From contig CM022668.1 of assembly GCA_012295275.1 (NCBI GenBank), forward strand, positions 7,042,529 through 7,082,528: DNA of 40,000 nucleotides. The letters are read 5' to 3'. The notes under the pieces were generated by a model that saw only the letters and a program-made list of their open reading frames with translations, searched no databases and was not told the DNA's origin. The translations under genes were made by a program, and so were the position numbers. Positions 11,701 through 24,909 of the stretch are shown here, piece by piece (position 1 is the stretch's first letter; each line of letters opens with the position of its first letter). Origin of the DNA: Chrysomallon squamiferum (taxonomy: Eukaryota; Mollusca; Gastropoda; Neomphalida; Peltospiridae).

Positions 11701-11959
11701 AAAACCACCACCAATAATACAAACACGTACAAAACAACAAATTTTATTTTGTACAAAACATTTTTTTGAAACATTTTTACTTTCACATATATCCTTCAAA
11801 TACTTATATACAAAACTTTTACACAGATTAAAATACACGTCAGATTTATTAAAACACATCAGTTCATTACTACACAAACCTGTCAACATCAAAAATTAAA
11901 TATCACCAAACATACATCAGTCTCAGTGTGCATCTGTCATATTCTAATACAATTTACAA

Positions 11960-12325
11960 ACACATCTTTTTCACTTTTTCTCTCTTTCTCTGTCCAACAC
12001 ACTCTACCTTTTTCTCCTTTACTCATTCTCTCTCTCAAATACATCTCTCTTTCTCTCTGTCTCTCTCTCACACACACACACTATCTTTTTCTCTCTTTCT
12101 CTCTTTCTGTCTCTCTCTCACATACATTTATCTCATTCTCTCTCTCTCTTTCTCTATCTTTTCCTCTCTTTCTCTCTTTTTCTCTCTCTCTCACAAATCT
12201 TTTTCTTTCATACATTCATTCTCTCTCTCTCACATACATACACACTATCTTTTTCTTTCTTTTCTCTCATTCTCTTTCACTCATTCTCTCTCACATGCAT
12301 TCCTCTTTCTCTCTCTCACATGCAT

Positions 12326-12375
<50 letters not shown>

Positions 12376-12693
12376 TTCTCTCTCTCTCTCTGTCTCTCTC
12401 ACACATCTTTTTCTTTCATACACTCATTTCTCTCTCTCTCTCCACACACACACACACACTTTTTTCTCTCTCTCTCACATACATCTCTCTTTTGCTCTGT
12501 CTCTCTCACACATCTTTTTTCTTACATACACTCATTTTCTTTCTCTAAATCACACACACTATCTTTTTCTCTTTCACTCATTTTCTCACACAGAAAGTTC
12601 TTTTTCTCTTCCTCTCTCATTCTCTGTCTTACAGACTACCTTCTTCTATTTTACTCATTCTCTCACACAGAAAGTTTGACACTCTCATTCTCT

Positions 12694-12765
<72 letters not shown>

Positions 12766-12771
12766 CCCCCC
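11960..12771 (+). repeat. G2: TC/CA-rich tract between U2 and U3
   Basis: Same composition as G1. It ends in an uninterrupted TC run (about 12691-12762) and a C9 run before AAGGTTAGC. Confidence 0.92.
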
Positions 12772-12845
12772 AAGGTTAGCAAAAACATATCACTAAAACT
12801 GGGATGTCTTCTGTTGAGACTCTCTTGTCATGTACCTATGTATAT

Positions 12846-12992
12846 TGCCGAAACTAAACTGTTTGAAATGAGGCAAAAACTGATGTTTGAATCAATTATG
12901 TCTTCAAATGGTAACCGTAGACATAAACAAATTCATTCAGTTGATATCGTTACTATCGAAATAGATATTTATATTTTATATAGTTTAAATAA
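12846..12992 (+). mobile_element. H element of U3, right end lost
   Basis: The left end GCCGAAACTAAACTG and the interior GTAACCGTAGACATAAAC are present; the right terminal repeat is missing and the sequence passes into 'gaggccagaatcaaacacag'. Confidence 0.6.
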
Positions 12993-13273
12993 AATTGAGG
13001 CCAGAATCAAACACAGTTTGTTCGTAAATTCTAATAAAAATTCGTAACGATTTCATATCAGTTTTATCATTTTAATCTGCCCCGTTTCCGACTTTCTTAT
13101 GATATATAATTTAATTGGAAAATGATATTTTTAAAAATGTTATCACATACCTACCTTCTTTCCTCTTTCAAATAAAATACCACTTAATAAAAAAAAAAAA
13201 ATTATTGTTGCTATTATTACCGTAGTGTTTGTTTATATTTCATTTTTATTGTCAGTATATCGTTAAAACGCTG

Positions 13274-13310
13274 TTATTATTATCATTATTATTATTATTA
13301 TTATTATTAT

Positions 13311-13351
<41 letters not shown>

Positions 13352-13785
13352 AACGGATTTAGGAAGTGGCCGAAAATGTATAACAATGAGATTTACCGAG
13401 TTATTCCGAATGAAAAAATGACGTCAACAATTGTCAAACGTCACGGTGGACAGCCATTGTGAAAGTCATGTGGTTTTCTCTTGCTACAAATTCTTTGTTT
13501 TAAGGTATAAAATGATTTTTATTTCCGGAGTAACCTTGATAAATTATAGATTTTATATCGTAGATTAAATTAAATTAAACAAATATTTCTATCGCATTAA
13601 CTTAATCCATATAAGATCAAACATGTTTACCACATCAAATCGATCATTGCGTAATCTTGAAGTTTTAAAGATAAATAATTATCTATTTATTTTAAGGAAT
13701 GCAGATACTAATTTGATAATGTGTGTAAAGATAGGAAATATAAGTTTAAAAGTACTAAATGTTTTTCAATTCATGAGTCTAAATT
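13274..13785 (+). repeat. Module A of U3
   Basis: ATT units followed by AGT units, then the core from 13351. The palindrome is at 13419-13443. The later part of the core lacks about 50 bp present in the other copies (the segment with 'aaacttataaataccaca'). Confidence 0.85.
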
Positions 13786-14488
13786 GTATGTATGTGTTTA
13801 TTTTGTATTGTTAGTGTTTATATTTGTTTATGTGTGTATGTATGTGTGTGTTTTGTATTGTTTGTATTTATGTTTATGTATGTATATATCTGTGTGTTTG
13901 TTTTGCATTTTTAGTGTTTATATTTGTTTATGTGTGTATGGATGTATGTGTTTGTTTTGTATTCTTAGTGTTTATATTTGTTTATGTGTGTATGTATGTA
14001 TCTGTTTGTTTTCTATTGTTTGTATTTTTGTTTATGTATGTATGTATGTGTGTCTGTAATGTCGCATTGTTAGTGTTTATATATGTTTATGTATGAATGT
14101 ATGTATGTATGTATGTATTTTGAATTGTTAGAGTTTATATGTTTATGTATGTATGTATGAATTTTGTATTGTTAGTGTTTATATATGTTTATGTATGTAT
14201 GTATGTGTCTGTTTTGTATTGTTAGTGTTTATATATGTTTATGTATTTATGTTTTGTGTCTGTGTTTTGTATTGTCAGTGTTAATATATGTTGTATGTAT
14301 TGTGTTGTATTTTGTATTGTTATATTTATATATGTTTATGTTTGTATATATGTATGTGTGTGTGTCACCATTTTGTATTGTTAGTGTTTATATATGTTTA
14401 TGTATGTATGTGTGCATTTTATATTGTTAGTGTTTATATATATATTTATGTATATATGTATGTGTCTGTTTGTTTTGTGTTGTTAGTT

Positions 14489-14522
<34 letters not shown>

Positions 14523-15290
14523 TGTATGTGTGTGTGTGTTTTTTATTGTTAGAGTTTATATATGTTTATGTTTGTATGTATGTATGGGTGTGTGTGTTTT
14601 GTATTGTTAGTGTTTATATATGTTTCTGTCGGTATGTATTTATGTGTATGTATATGTATGTGTGTATCTATGTATTTATATCTGTGTGTGTTTTGTATTG
14701 TTAGTGTGTATATATGTTTATATATGTATGTATGTATGTATGTATGTGTGTGTCTGCATTTTATATTTTTAGTGTTTATATATGTTTATGTATGTATGTG
14801 TGTTCTTTTTGTATTTTTAGTTTTAATGTGTGTGTCTGTGTGTCTGTGTTTTGTATTATTAGTGTTTATATATGTTTATGTATATATGTTAGTATATGTG
14901 TGTGTCTGTTTTGTATTGTTAATGTTTATATATGTTTATGTATGTATGTATGTATATGTTTTGTATTGTTAGCGTTTATATGTTTATTATGTATGTGTAT
15001 TTTGTATTGTTTGTCTTTGTATATATTTATGTATGTATGTATGTGTGTCTATATTTTATACTGTTAATGTTCTATATGTTTATGTATGTATGTATTTTGT
15101 ACTGTTTTTTTATATATGTTCATGTCTGTGTTTTGTATTGTTAACGTATATGTATGTTTATTTATGTGTATCTGTGTTTTGTATTGTTTGTTTGATATGT
15201 GATTATTTTTGTATGTCTGTATGTATGTTCTCTATTGTGTTGTTAGATGTTTTTGTCTCTGTGTGTATGTATATTTTTCTTTGTGTGTCT
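13786..15290 (+). repeat. Module B of U3
   Basis: Same minisatellite, the shortest B tract. Its left part carries a TTTTGTATTCTTAGTG variant that is shared with U4. Confidence 0.9.
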
Positions 15291-15295
15291 CTACA

Positions 15296-16660
15296 GTCTT
15301 GTATTAGTAAACATATAGGCACACATAACAGATAACTCATCACACTGATAGATAATTTTACAAGATATTGATATCTACACCTGTAAGTAATTTTTATTTA
15401 TTACAAAACATCCATTACAAAACTGACCTGTAGAAAATCACATGACCTGACTTCAGCTGTCCACCGAGGTACGTTTAAGGTTCATTATTGGAATTTATTT
15501 CAAATTTGGTATCTAGATGTTTTCAAATTTTTATTTTCCAATATGCATTAATTTGGTGAACCGTCAAAATTTGCGTCCAAATTGTTTTTGTTTTTATTTT
15601 TATATTTTGACTTGACGCTTCAAAATTTGACTGTTACTGTAGGACTCAAATGCACCTGTATTTTCTTTTTTTAATTTAACAAAAATTATAGGGATAAAAA
15701 GAGTGAACAAAAAGTAAAAATTAACTTTTCTACTTTTTTAAGTAAATAATTAAATAAATAATTCAGTAAATAAATAAATAATTAAATAATTTAGTATACA
15801 AGCTAATAAATAAATCAATTAGTAAATAAGTAAATAAATAAATAAGTGAAACAAAAACAAGTGAATAAAATAAAATAAGTAAATAATTTATGAATTAATG
15901 AAATACATATATTGATGTAAAAAGTAAGAAAATAATTTATCTGTGTTTATCATTTATAAATTTTGTTTATGTGAAGTAAAATAAATAAATAAATAAGTGA
16001 AATAAAAATAAGTGAATAAAAGAAAATAAATAAATAAATAACAAATTAAATAAATAATGTAAAAAGTATAAAGATAATTTATAAAGAAATACAAATATAG
16101 AAATAAATTTTCTCTGTGACATAACATTTATACATTTTATTTATGAGAAGTAAAATAAACAAATAAATAAATAAATAAATAAATAAATCAATGAAACAAA
16201 AATAAGTGAATGAAAGAAAATAAATAATTAAGAAATTAAATAAATAAAATAATTGATGTAAAAAGAAGATAATTTCTGTTTGTCACATAATATTTATAAA
16301 TTTTATTTCTCAACACTTCTAGTGCTTCTGTTTTTGTTACAATATTTTTTCCTATATGAATTAAAATAAATAAATAAATAAATAACTATAATATAATAAT
16401 AATATAATATATTAAATATAATATAAACGTGTGGCTTTAATGTTTGCTATATCAAACGGATAAAAGTAAATTATTTTCTTTTAAACAACATGGTGCAATT
16501 TCCTTGAGTCTTATAATAAAGACAAAATTTCTTTTTTCTTACAGTTATTTTTTTTATTGAATTTCTTTTTTTATTCTTTCATTATTATTTTTTTTTTTCA
16601 TCATTCCTCACCATTTTTTTTAAAGCTAAATTTATTTATTTATTTATAAAGAAAATTGTA
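15296..16660 (+). repeat. Modules C and D of U3
   Basis: Same order as U2. D is longer because of an extra segment with ATACAAATATAGAAATAAAT (about 16080-16200), also present in U4. Confidence 0.8.
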
Positions 16661-16666
16661 CCTTAA

Positions 16667-16803
16667 ATGCAGCAACATTGAGTCACCTGGTGAGTGATGA
16701 CACCCCCACCTCAGTGTGGCTAATACAGATTAACTCACACTTGAAAATGAGTTAACTGGGGGACTGTTCACCACAGGTACACAATCACTGAAATATGTAT
16801 AAA
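16667..16803 (+). repeat. Module E of U3
   Basis: Same core with CTCACA in the inner hairpin and GTACACAAT instead of GTACAGAAT downstream. All stems are kept. Confidence 0.85.
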
Positions 16804-16815
16804 TGTAAGTGTATG

Positions 16816-16858
<43 letters not shown>

Positions 16859-17325
16859 TAGAGATTGTAAGTCTATATAAGTACATATATTTGGAAATAT
16901 TATATAACAATAAAAATAGTGTTTTCTTGTGTTTGGAAATATTGTATTAAGAAAAATATAAAATGAAATAAAAATAAATAAATAAGTAAGTAAATAAATA
17001 AATAGATAAATAAAACGAGAACAAATTAAAATAAAAAAATAATAAAAAAAAAACAACAACAAAAAAGCAAACAAACACCAACAATAAGAGAAACACAACA
17101 AATTTTATTTTGTACAAAACATTTTTTAAAACACTTTCTTTTTCACATATATCCTTCAAATACTTATATACAAAACTTTTACACAGATTAAAATACACAT
17201 CAGATTTATTAAAACACATCAGTTCATTACTACACAAACCTGTCAACATCAAAAATTAAATATCACCCAAACATACATCAGTCTCGGTGTGCGTCTGTCA
17301 TATTTTAATACAATTAACACAGAAA

Positions 17326-17937
17326 TTATCTTTATCTTTTACTCATTCTCTCTCTCTCACACATCTTTTTTTTTTACATTCATTCTCTCTCTCATACACA
17401 CACACTACCTTTTTCTCTTTTACTCATTCTCTCTCTCACATACATCTCACTTTCTCTCTCTCACACTTACATCTCTCTCTCTCTCTCTCTCACATCTCTC
17501 TCTGTCTCTCTCTCTCACACTCACACTATCTTTTTCTCTCTCTCTCAAACATACATCTCACTTTCTCTCTCTCTCTCACATCTCTCTCTTTCTCTCTCTC
17601 TCTCACTTACATCTCTCTGTCTCTCTCACAAACACACTATCTTTTTCTCTCTTTCTCTCTCTCTCTCACATACATCTCTCTCTCTTTCTCTTTCTCTCTC
17701 TCTCATATACATCTCTTTCTCTTTCTCTCTCTCTTTCTCTCTCTTTCTCTGTCTCTCTCACACATCTTTTTTCTTACATACATTCATTCTCTTTCTCTAA
17801 ATCACACACACTATCTCTTTCTCTTCACTCATTCTCTCACACAGAAAGTTCTTTTTCTCTTGCTCTCTCATTCTCTGTCTTACAGACTACCTTCTTCTAT
17901 TTTACTCATTCTCTCTCTCTTTGACACACGCATAAAA

Positions 17938-18012
<75 letters not shown>
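17326..18012 (+). repeat. G3: TC/CA-rich tract between U3 and U4
   Basis: The shortest G tract. It ends in a TC run at 17940-18012 that joins straight to GTTGAGACTCTC, with the C run and AAGGTTAGC segment of G1/G2 missing. Confidence 0.92.
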
Positions 18013-18015
<3 letters not shown>

Positions 18016-18061
18016 GAGACTCTCTCTGTTGAGACTCTCTTGTCATCTACCTATATACATT

Positions 18062-18208
18062 GCCGTAACTAGACTGCTTGAAATGAGACAAAAACTGATG
18101 TTTGAATCAGTTATGTCTTCTAATGGTAACCGTAGACATAAACAAATTCATTCAATTGATATCGTTTCTATCGAAATAGTTATTTATATTTTATATTGTT
18201 TAGAATCA
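18062..18208 (+). mobile_element. H element of U4, right end lost
   Basis: The left end GCCGTAACTAGACTGCTTGA is present. The element stops after the TTTATATTGTTTA interior and runs into 'gaatcaaactgaggacagaa'. Confidence 0.6.
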
Positions 18209-18550
18209 AACTGAGGACAGAATCAATCACAGATTGTCCGTAAATTCTGATAGAAAAATACCAACAAGTTTCATTCAGATAAAATTTAGAAACTTTTTGC
18301 ATATCAGTGTTATCAAAAACACCTTGATGTCATTTTATTCTGCTTTTTTCCCCGTGTTTCTTATGATATATAATTTAATTGGAAAATGATATTTTTGAAA
18401 ATGTTATCACATACCTACCTTCTTTCATCTTTCAAATAAAATACTACTTAAAAAAAAATGTCTTAATTGTTTTTGTTGTTGCTTTTATTATGGTAGTGTT
18501 TGCTTTTATTTTATTTTTATTATCAGTATACTGTTAATACTCTTGTGCTG

Positions 18551-18587
18551 TTATTATTATTATTAATATTAATATTATTATTATTAT

Positions 18588-18624
<37 letters not shown>

Positions 18625-18655
18625 CGTAGTAGTAGTAGTAGTAGTAGTAGTAGTC

Positions 18656-18688
<33 letters not shown>

Positions 18689-19188
18689 AACGGATTTAGG
18701 AACTGGCCGAAGATATGTAATAACGAGATTTACCGAGTTATTCCGAATGGCAAAATGACGTCAACAATTGTCAAACGTCACGGTGGACAGCCATTGTGAA
18801 TGTCATGTGGTTTTGTCTTGCTAGAAATTCTTTGTTTTAAGGTATAAAATATTTTTATTTCCGCAATAGCCTTGACAAATTATACATATTATATTGTAGA
18901 TAAAATTAGTTTAATCAAATATTTCCAACGCATTAAATTAATTTATATACGATCAAACATTTTTACATATCAAATAGATCATTGCATAATCTTGAAGTTT
19001 TAAAGATATATTAATCTTATAAATACCACATTTATTTCTATAAATAAATAATTATCTATTTATTTTAAGGAATGCAGATACTAATTTGATAATGTGTGTA
19101 ATGATAGGAAATATAAGTTTAAACGTACTAAATGTTTTTCAATTCAAGAGTCTAAATTTATAAACACTTTATACATTTTCTTTAGAAT
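18551..19188 (+). repeat. Module A of U4
   Basis: ATT units, then about 33 AGT units with two CGT interruptions, then the core from 18688. The palindrome is at 18756-18780. Confidence 0.85.
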
Positions 19189-20850
19189 ATGTATGTATGT
19201 GTGTATGTATTTGTGTAAGTGTATGTATTTTTGTTTATGTCTGTGTTAGTGTTACATATGTGTGTTTCCATGTAAGTGTTTGTGTTTTTTGTGTTGTTTG
19301 TATTCATTTATGTGTATCCATGCATGTATTTGTTTTGTATTGTTAGAATTTATGTTTATTTATGTATGTATGTGTTTGTTTTGTATTGTTAGTGTTTATA
19401 TTTGTTTATGTGTGTATGTATGTATGTGTGTGTATATGTATGTATCTATGTGTGTGTTTTTTAAAATTAGTGTTTATATATGTTTATGTATGTATGTGTG
19501 TGTGATTTGTATTGTTAGTGTTTATATATGTTTATGTATGTATGTATGTGTGTCTGTTTGTGTGTATGGATGTATGTGTTTGTTTTGTATTCTTAGTGTT
19601 TATATTTGTTTATGTGTGTATGTATGTATGTGTGTGTTTTGTATTGTTTGTATTTATGTTTATGTATGTATCTATCTGTGTGTTTGTTTTGCATTTTTAG
19701 TGTTTATATTTGTTTATGTGTGTATGGATGTATGTGTTTGTTTTGTATTCTTAGTGTTTATATTTGTTTATGTGTGTATGTATGTATCTGTTTGTTTTCT
19801 ATTGTTTGTATTTTTGTTTATGTATGTATGTATGTGTGTCTGTAATGTTGCATTGTTAGTGTTTATATATGTTTATGTATGAATGTATGAATGTATGTAT
19901 GTATTTTGAATTGTTAAAGTTTATATGTTTATGTATGTATGTATGAATGTATGTATGTATGTATGAATTTTGTATTGTTAGTGTTTATATATTTGTATGT
20001 ATGTATGTATGTATGGCTGTGCTTTGTATTGTGTTTATATATATTTATGTATGTATGTATGTATGTATGTATGTGTATGTATGTATGTGTGTATGTATAT
20101 GTGTATGTATGTATGTATGTGTGTGTGTTTTGTATTGTTAGTGTTTATATATGTTTATGTCTGTACATGTGGGTGTCTGTGTTTTGTATTGTTTGTGCTT
20201 ATATATGTTTCTGTCTGTATGTATTTATGTGTGTGTGTGTGTCTGTATGTTTTATGTCTGTGTGTGTTTTGTATTGTTAGTGTGTTTATATGTTTATATA
20301 TGTATGTGTGTATGTGTGTGTCGGCATTTTATATTTTTAGTGTTTATATATGTTTGTGTGTGTGTTTCTTGTATTTTTAGTGTTTATGTATGCATTTATG
20401 TGTGTCTGTGTTTTGTATTGTTATTGTTTATATATGTTTATGTATATATGTTAGTATATGTGTGTCTGTATTTTGTAATGTTAATGTTTATATATGTTTA
20501 TTTATGTATGTATGTATATGTTTTGTAGTGTTAGCGTTTATGTCTGTATGTGTATTTTGTATTGTTTGTCTTTGTATATATTTATGTATGTATGTCTGTC
20601 TATATTTTATACTGTTAATATTCTATATGTTTATCTATGTATGTATTTTGTACTTTTTTTTTATATATGTTCATGTCTGTGTTTTGTATTGTTAATGTTT
20701 ATGTATGTTTATTTATGTGTATCTGTGTTTTGTATTGTTTGTGTTGATATGTGATTATTTCTGTATGTCTGTATGTATGTTCTGTATTGTGTTGTTAGAT
20801 GTTTTTGTCTCTGTGTGTATGTATATTTTACTTTGTGTGTCTGTCTATAG
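19189..20850 (+). repeat. Module B of U4
   Basis: Same minisatellite. It contains an internal duplication of about 158 bp: the motif TGTATGGATGTATGTGTTTG occurs at 19563 and again at 19721. Confidence 0.9.
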
Positions 20851-21740
20851 TCTTGTATTAGTAAACATATAGGCACACATAACAGATAACTCATCACATT
20901 GATAGATAATTTTACAAGATATTGATATCTACACCTGTAAGTAATTTTTATTTATTACAAAACATCCATTACAAAACTGACCTGTAGAAAATCACATGAC
21001 CTGACTTCAGCTGTCCACCGAGGTACGTATAAGGTTCATTATTGGAATTTACTTCAAATTTGGTATCTAGGCAACCAATCAAACTTGGCAAACATTTTCA
21101 AAATAGTATTTTCCAATATGCATTACTTTGGTGAACTGTCAAAATTTGCGTCCAAATTGTTTTTGTTTTTATTTTTATATTTTGACTTGATGCTTCAAAA
21201 TTTTACTGTTACTGTAGGACTCAAATGCACCTGTATTTTCTTTTTTTAATTTAACAAAAATTATAGGGATAAAAAGAGTGAACAAAAAGTTAAAATTACC
21301 TTTTCTACTTTTTTAAGTAAATAATTAAATAAATAATTCAGTAAATAAATAAATAATTAAATAATTTAGTATACAAGCTAATAAATAAATCAATTAGTAA
21401 ATAAGTAAATAAATAAATAAGTGAAACAAAAACAAGTGAATAAAATAAAATAAGTAAATAATTTATGAATTAATGAAATACATATATTGATGTAAAAAGT
21501 AAGAAAATAATTTATCTGTGTTTATCATTTATAAATTTTGTTTATGTGAAGTAAAATAAATAAATAAATAAGAAATAAAAATAAGTGAATAAAAGAAAAT
21601 AAATAAATAAATAACAAATTAAATAAATAATGTAAAAAGTATAAAGATAATTTATCTGTTTGTCACATAACATTGATAAATTTTATTTCTCTATATTTCT
21701 AATGGTTTTTTAGAAAAGTATTTTCCTGTTTGAAGTAATA

Positions 21741-21771
<31 letters not shown>

Positions 21772-21862
21772 CAAATTAAAGAAATACAAATATAGAAATA
21801 AATTTTCTCTGTGACATAACATTTATACATTTTATTTATGAGAAGTAAAATAAACAAACAAA

Positions 21863-21909
<47 letters not shown>

Positions 21910-22380
21910 ATCAGTGAAACAAAAATAAGTGAATAAAAGAAAATAAATAATTAAGAAATTAAATAAATAAAATTATTGATGTAAAAAGAAGATAATTTCT
22001 GTTTGTCACATAATATTTATAATTTTTATTTCTCAACAGTTCTAGTGCTTCTGTTTTTGTTACAATATTTTTTCCTATATGAATTAAAATAAATAAATAA
22101 CTATAATATAATAATATATAATATATTAAATATAATATAAATGTGTGGCTTTAATGTTTGCTATATCAAATGGATAAAGGTAAATTATTTTCTTTTAAAC
22201 AAGATGGTGCAATTTCCTTGAGTCTTATAATAAAGACAAAATTTCTTTTTTCTTACAGTTATTTTTTTTATTGAATTTCTTTTTTTATTCTTTCATTATT
22301 ATTATTTTTTTTTTCATCATTCCTCACCATTTTTTTTAAAGCTAAATTTATTTATTTATTTATAAAGAAAATTGTACCTT
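20850..22380 (+). repeat. Modules C and D of U4
   Basis: The longest C+D. It has the extra GGCAACCAATC segment in C, the U3-type D and an AAAT tract of about 55 bp at 21856-21910. Confidence 0.8.
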
Positions 22381-22382
22381 AA

Positions 22383-22520
22383 ATGCAGCAACATTGAGTC
22401 ACCTGGTGAGTGATGACACCCCCACCTCAGTGTGGCTAATACAGATTAACTCACACTTGAAAATGAGTTAACTGGGGGACTGTTCACCACAGGTACACAA
22501 TCACTGAAATATGTATAAAT
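22383..22520 (+). repeat. Module E of U4
   Basis: Same core as U3 over the structured part. The following TG tract is the shortest of the five. Confidence 0.85.
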
Positions 22521-23045
22521 ATGTGAATATCTGTGTGTGTGTGTGTGTGTGCGCAATAGAGATTGTAAGTCTATTTGTACATATACTATATATAAGTACA
22601 TATATTTGGAAATATTATATAACAATAAAAATAGTGTTTTCTTGTGTTTGGAAATATTGTATTAAGAAAAATATAAAATGAAATAAAAATAAATAAATAA
22701 GTAAGTAAATAAATAAATAGATAAATAAAATGAGAACAAATTAAAATAAAAAAATAATAAAAAAACAACAACAACAAAAAAGCAAACAAACACCAACAAT
22801 AAGAGAAACACAACAAATTTTATTTTGTACAAAACATTTTTTAAAACATTTTTTTTTTTCACATATATTCTTCAAATACTTATATACAAAACTTTTACAC
22901 AGATTAAAATACACGTCAGATTTATTAAAACACATCAGTTCATTACTACACAAACCTGTCAACATCAAAAATTAAATATCACCCAAACATACATCAGTCT
23001 CAGTGTAAAAGGTCTGTCATTATTTTTTAATACAATTAACACACA

Positions 23046-23467
23046 AATTATCTTTTCTTTTTACTCTCTTTCTCTCATTCTCATTCTCTCTCACATACAG
23101 TTCACTTCTCTCTCTCTCTCACATCTCTCTCTCTCTCTCTCTCTCTCACACTCACACTATCTTTTTTTCTCTCTCTCAAACATACATCTCACTTTCTCTC
23201 TCTCTCTCTCACATCTCTCTCTTTCTCTCTCTCTCTCACTTACATCTCTCTGTCTCTCTCTCTCACAAACACACTATCTTTTTCTCTCTTTCTCTCTCCC
23301 ACATACATCTCACTTTCTCTCTCTCTCTCACTTACATCTCTCTCTTTCTCTCTCTCTCTCACTTACATCTCTCTCTGTCTCTCTCAAACATCTCTTTCTA
23401 TCTCTCTCTCTTTTTCTCTCTCTCACAAACATACATCTTTTTCTCTTTTTCTCTTTCTCTCTCTCAT

Positions 23468-23502
<35 letters not shown>

Positions 23503-23580
23503 ACATACATCTCTCTCTGTCTCTCTCTCTCTCACAACACACACTATTTTTTTCTCTCTCTCTCTCTCACATACATCTCA

Positions 23581-23614
<34 letters not shown>

Positions 23615-24088
23615 GTCTCTCACAAACATCTCTTTCTATCTCTGTGTCTCTCTCTCCCTCTTTCACACACACCCACTATCTTTTTCTCTTTTTCACTCAT
23701 TCTCTCTCACATGCATTCCTCTTTCTCTCTCTCTCTGTCTCTCTCTCTCTCACATACATCTCTCTCTCTGTCACTCTGTTTCTCACACACTATTTTTTTA
23801 TATCTCTCTCTCTCTCTCTCACATAGATCTCTCTCTCTTTCTCTCTGTCTCTCTCTCTCACATACATCTCTCTCTTTCTCTCTCTCTCACATACATCTCT
23901 TTCTCTTTCTCTTTCTCTCTCTCTTTCTCTTTCTCTGTCTCTCTCACACATCTTTTTTCTTTCATACATTCATTCTTTTGCTAAATCACACACACTGTCT
24001 TTTTCTCTCTTTCACTCATTCTCTCTATTACAGACTACCTTCTTCTATTTTACTCATTCTCTCTCTCTCTTTGACACACACATAAAAA

Positions 24089-24162
<74 letters not shown>
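23046..24162 (+). repeat. G4: TC/CA-rich tract between U4 and U5
   Basis: Same type as G3, ending in a TC run (about 24091-24162) directly before GTTGAGACTCTC. Confidence 0.92.
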
Positions 24163-24166
<4 letters not shown>

Positions 24167-24197
24167 GAGACTCTCTTGTCATCTACCTATATACATT

Positions 24198-24412
24198 GCC
24201 GTAACTAGACTGCTTGAAATGAGACAAAAACTGATGTTTGAATCAGTTATGTCTTCAAATGGTAACCGTAGACATAAACAAATTCATTCAGTTGATATCG
24301 TTTCTATCGAAATAGTTATTTATATTTTATATTGTTTAAATAAAACATTTGTATATAAAAAAAGAAGAAAATCATCAATTTCAATACGAGGCGTTTGCCT
24401 TATTTGCCTCAG
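24198..24412 (+). mobile_element. H element of U5, right terminus altered
   Basis: The left end is as in U4. The right arm is present up to GTTTGCCTTATTTGCCTCAG, but the outermost TAGTTACGCC is replaced by the start of a 43-bp tandem repeat. Confidence 0.6.
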
Positions 24413-24535
24413 TGAATCAAACTGAGGACAGAATCAATCACAGTTTTTTCCTCAGCGAATCAAACTGAGGACAGAATCAATCATAGTTTTTGCCTCAGCA
24501 AATCAAACTGAGGACAGAATCAATCACAGTTTGTC
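24407..24535 (+). repeat. 43-bp tandem triplication at the H edge of U5
   Basis: Three units starting at 24407, 24450 and 24493 with few differences. Each begins CCTCAGYRAATCAAACTGAG and ends near AATCAATCAYAGTTT. U4 has the corresponding sequence once (about 18206). Confidence 0.9.
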
Positions 24536-24845
24536 CGTAAATTCTGATAGAAAAATACCAACAAGTTTCATTCAGATAAAATTGAGAAACTTTTTGCATA
24601 TCAGTTTTATCAAAGACACCTTGATGTCATTTTAATCTGCTTTTTTCCCATCTTTCTTCTGATATATAATTTAATTGGAAAATGATATTTTTGAAAATAT
24701 TATCACATACCTACCTTCTTTCATCTTTCAAATAAAATACTACTTAAAAAAAATGTCTTAATTGTTTTTGTTGTTGCTTTTATTATGGTAGTGTTTGCTT
24801 TTATTTTATTTTTATTATCAGTATACTGTTAATACTCTTGTGCTG

Positions 24846-24867
24846 TTATTATTATTATTATTATTAT

Positions 24868-24909
<42 letters not shown>

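Larger units (their letters stand above)
7033..11959 (+). repeat. Macrosatellite unit U2
   Basis: Second copy, preceded by G1 and carrying the most complete H element (7106-7362). ATT tract 7845-7894; A core 7898-8398; B 8400-10055; C about 10068-10440; D about 10450-11295; E 11300-11435; TG tract 11447-11488; F about 11490-11959, including a poly-A run of about 30 bp at 11667-11698. Confidence 0.85.
12772..17325 (+). repeat. Macrosatellite unit U3
   Basis: Third copy. H is truncated on its right (from 12846). ATT then AGT tract 13274-13350; A core 13351-13785 with a short internal deletion near 13668; B 13786-15290; C about 15296-15680; D about 15690-16660; E 16667-16803; TG tract 16810-16855; F about 16857-17325. 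Confidence 0.85.
18013..23045 (+). repeat. Macrosatellite unit U4
   Basis: Fourth copy. H is truncated on its right (from 18062). ATT/AGT tract 18551-18687, the longest of the five; A core 18688-19188; B 19189-20850; C about 20850-21260 with an extra 'ggcaaccaatcaaacttggc' segment near 21069 that U5 shares; D about 21265-22380; E 22383-22520; TG tract 22530-22552; F about 22553-23045. Confidence 0.85.
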
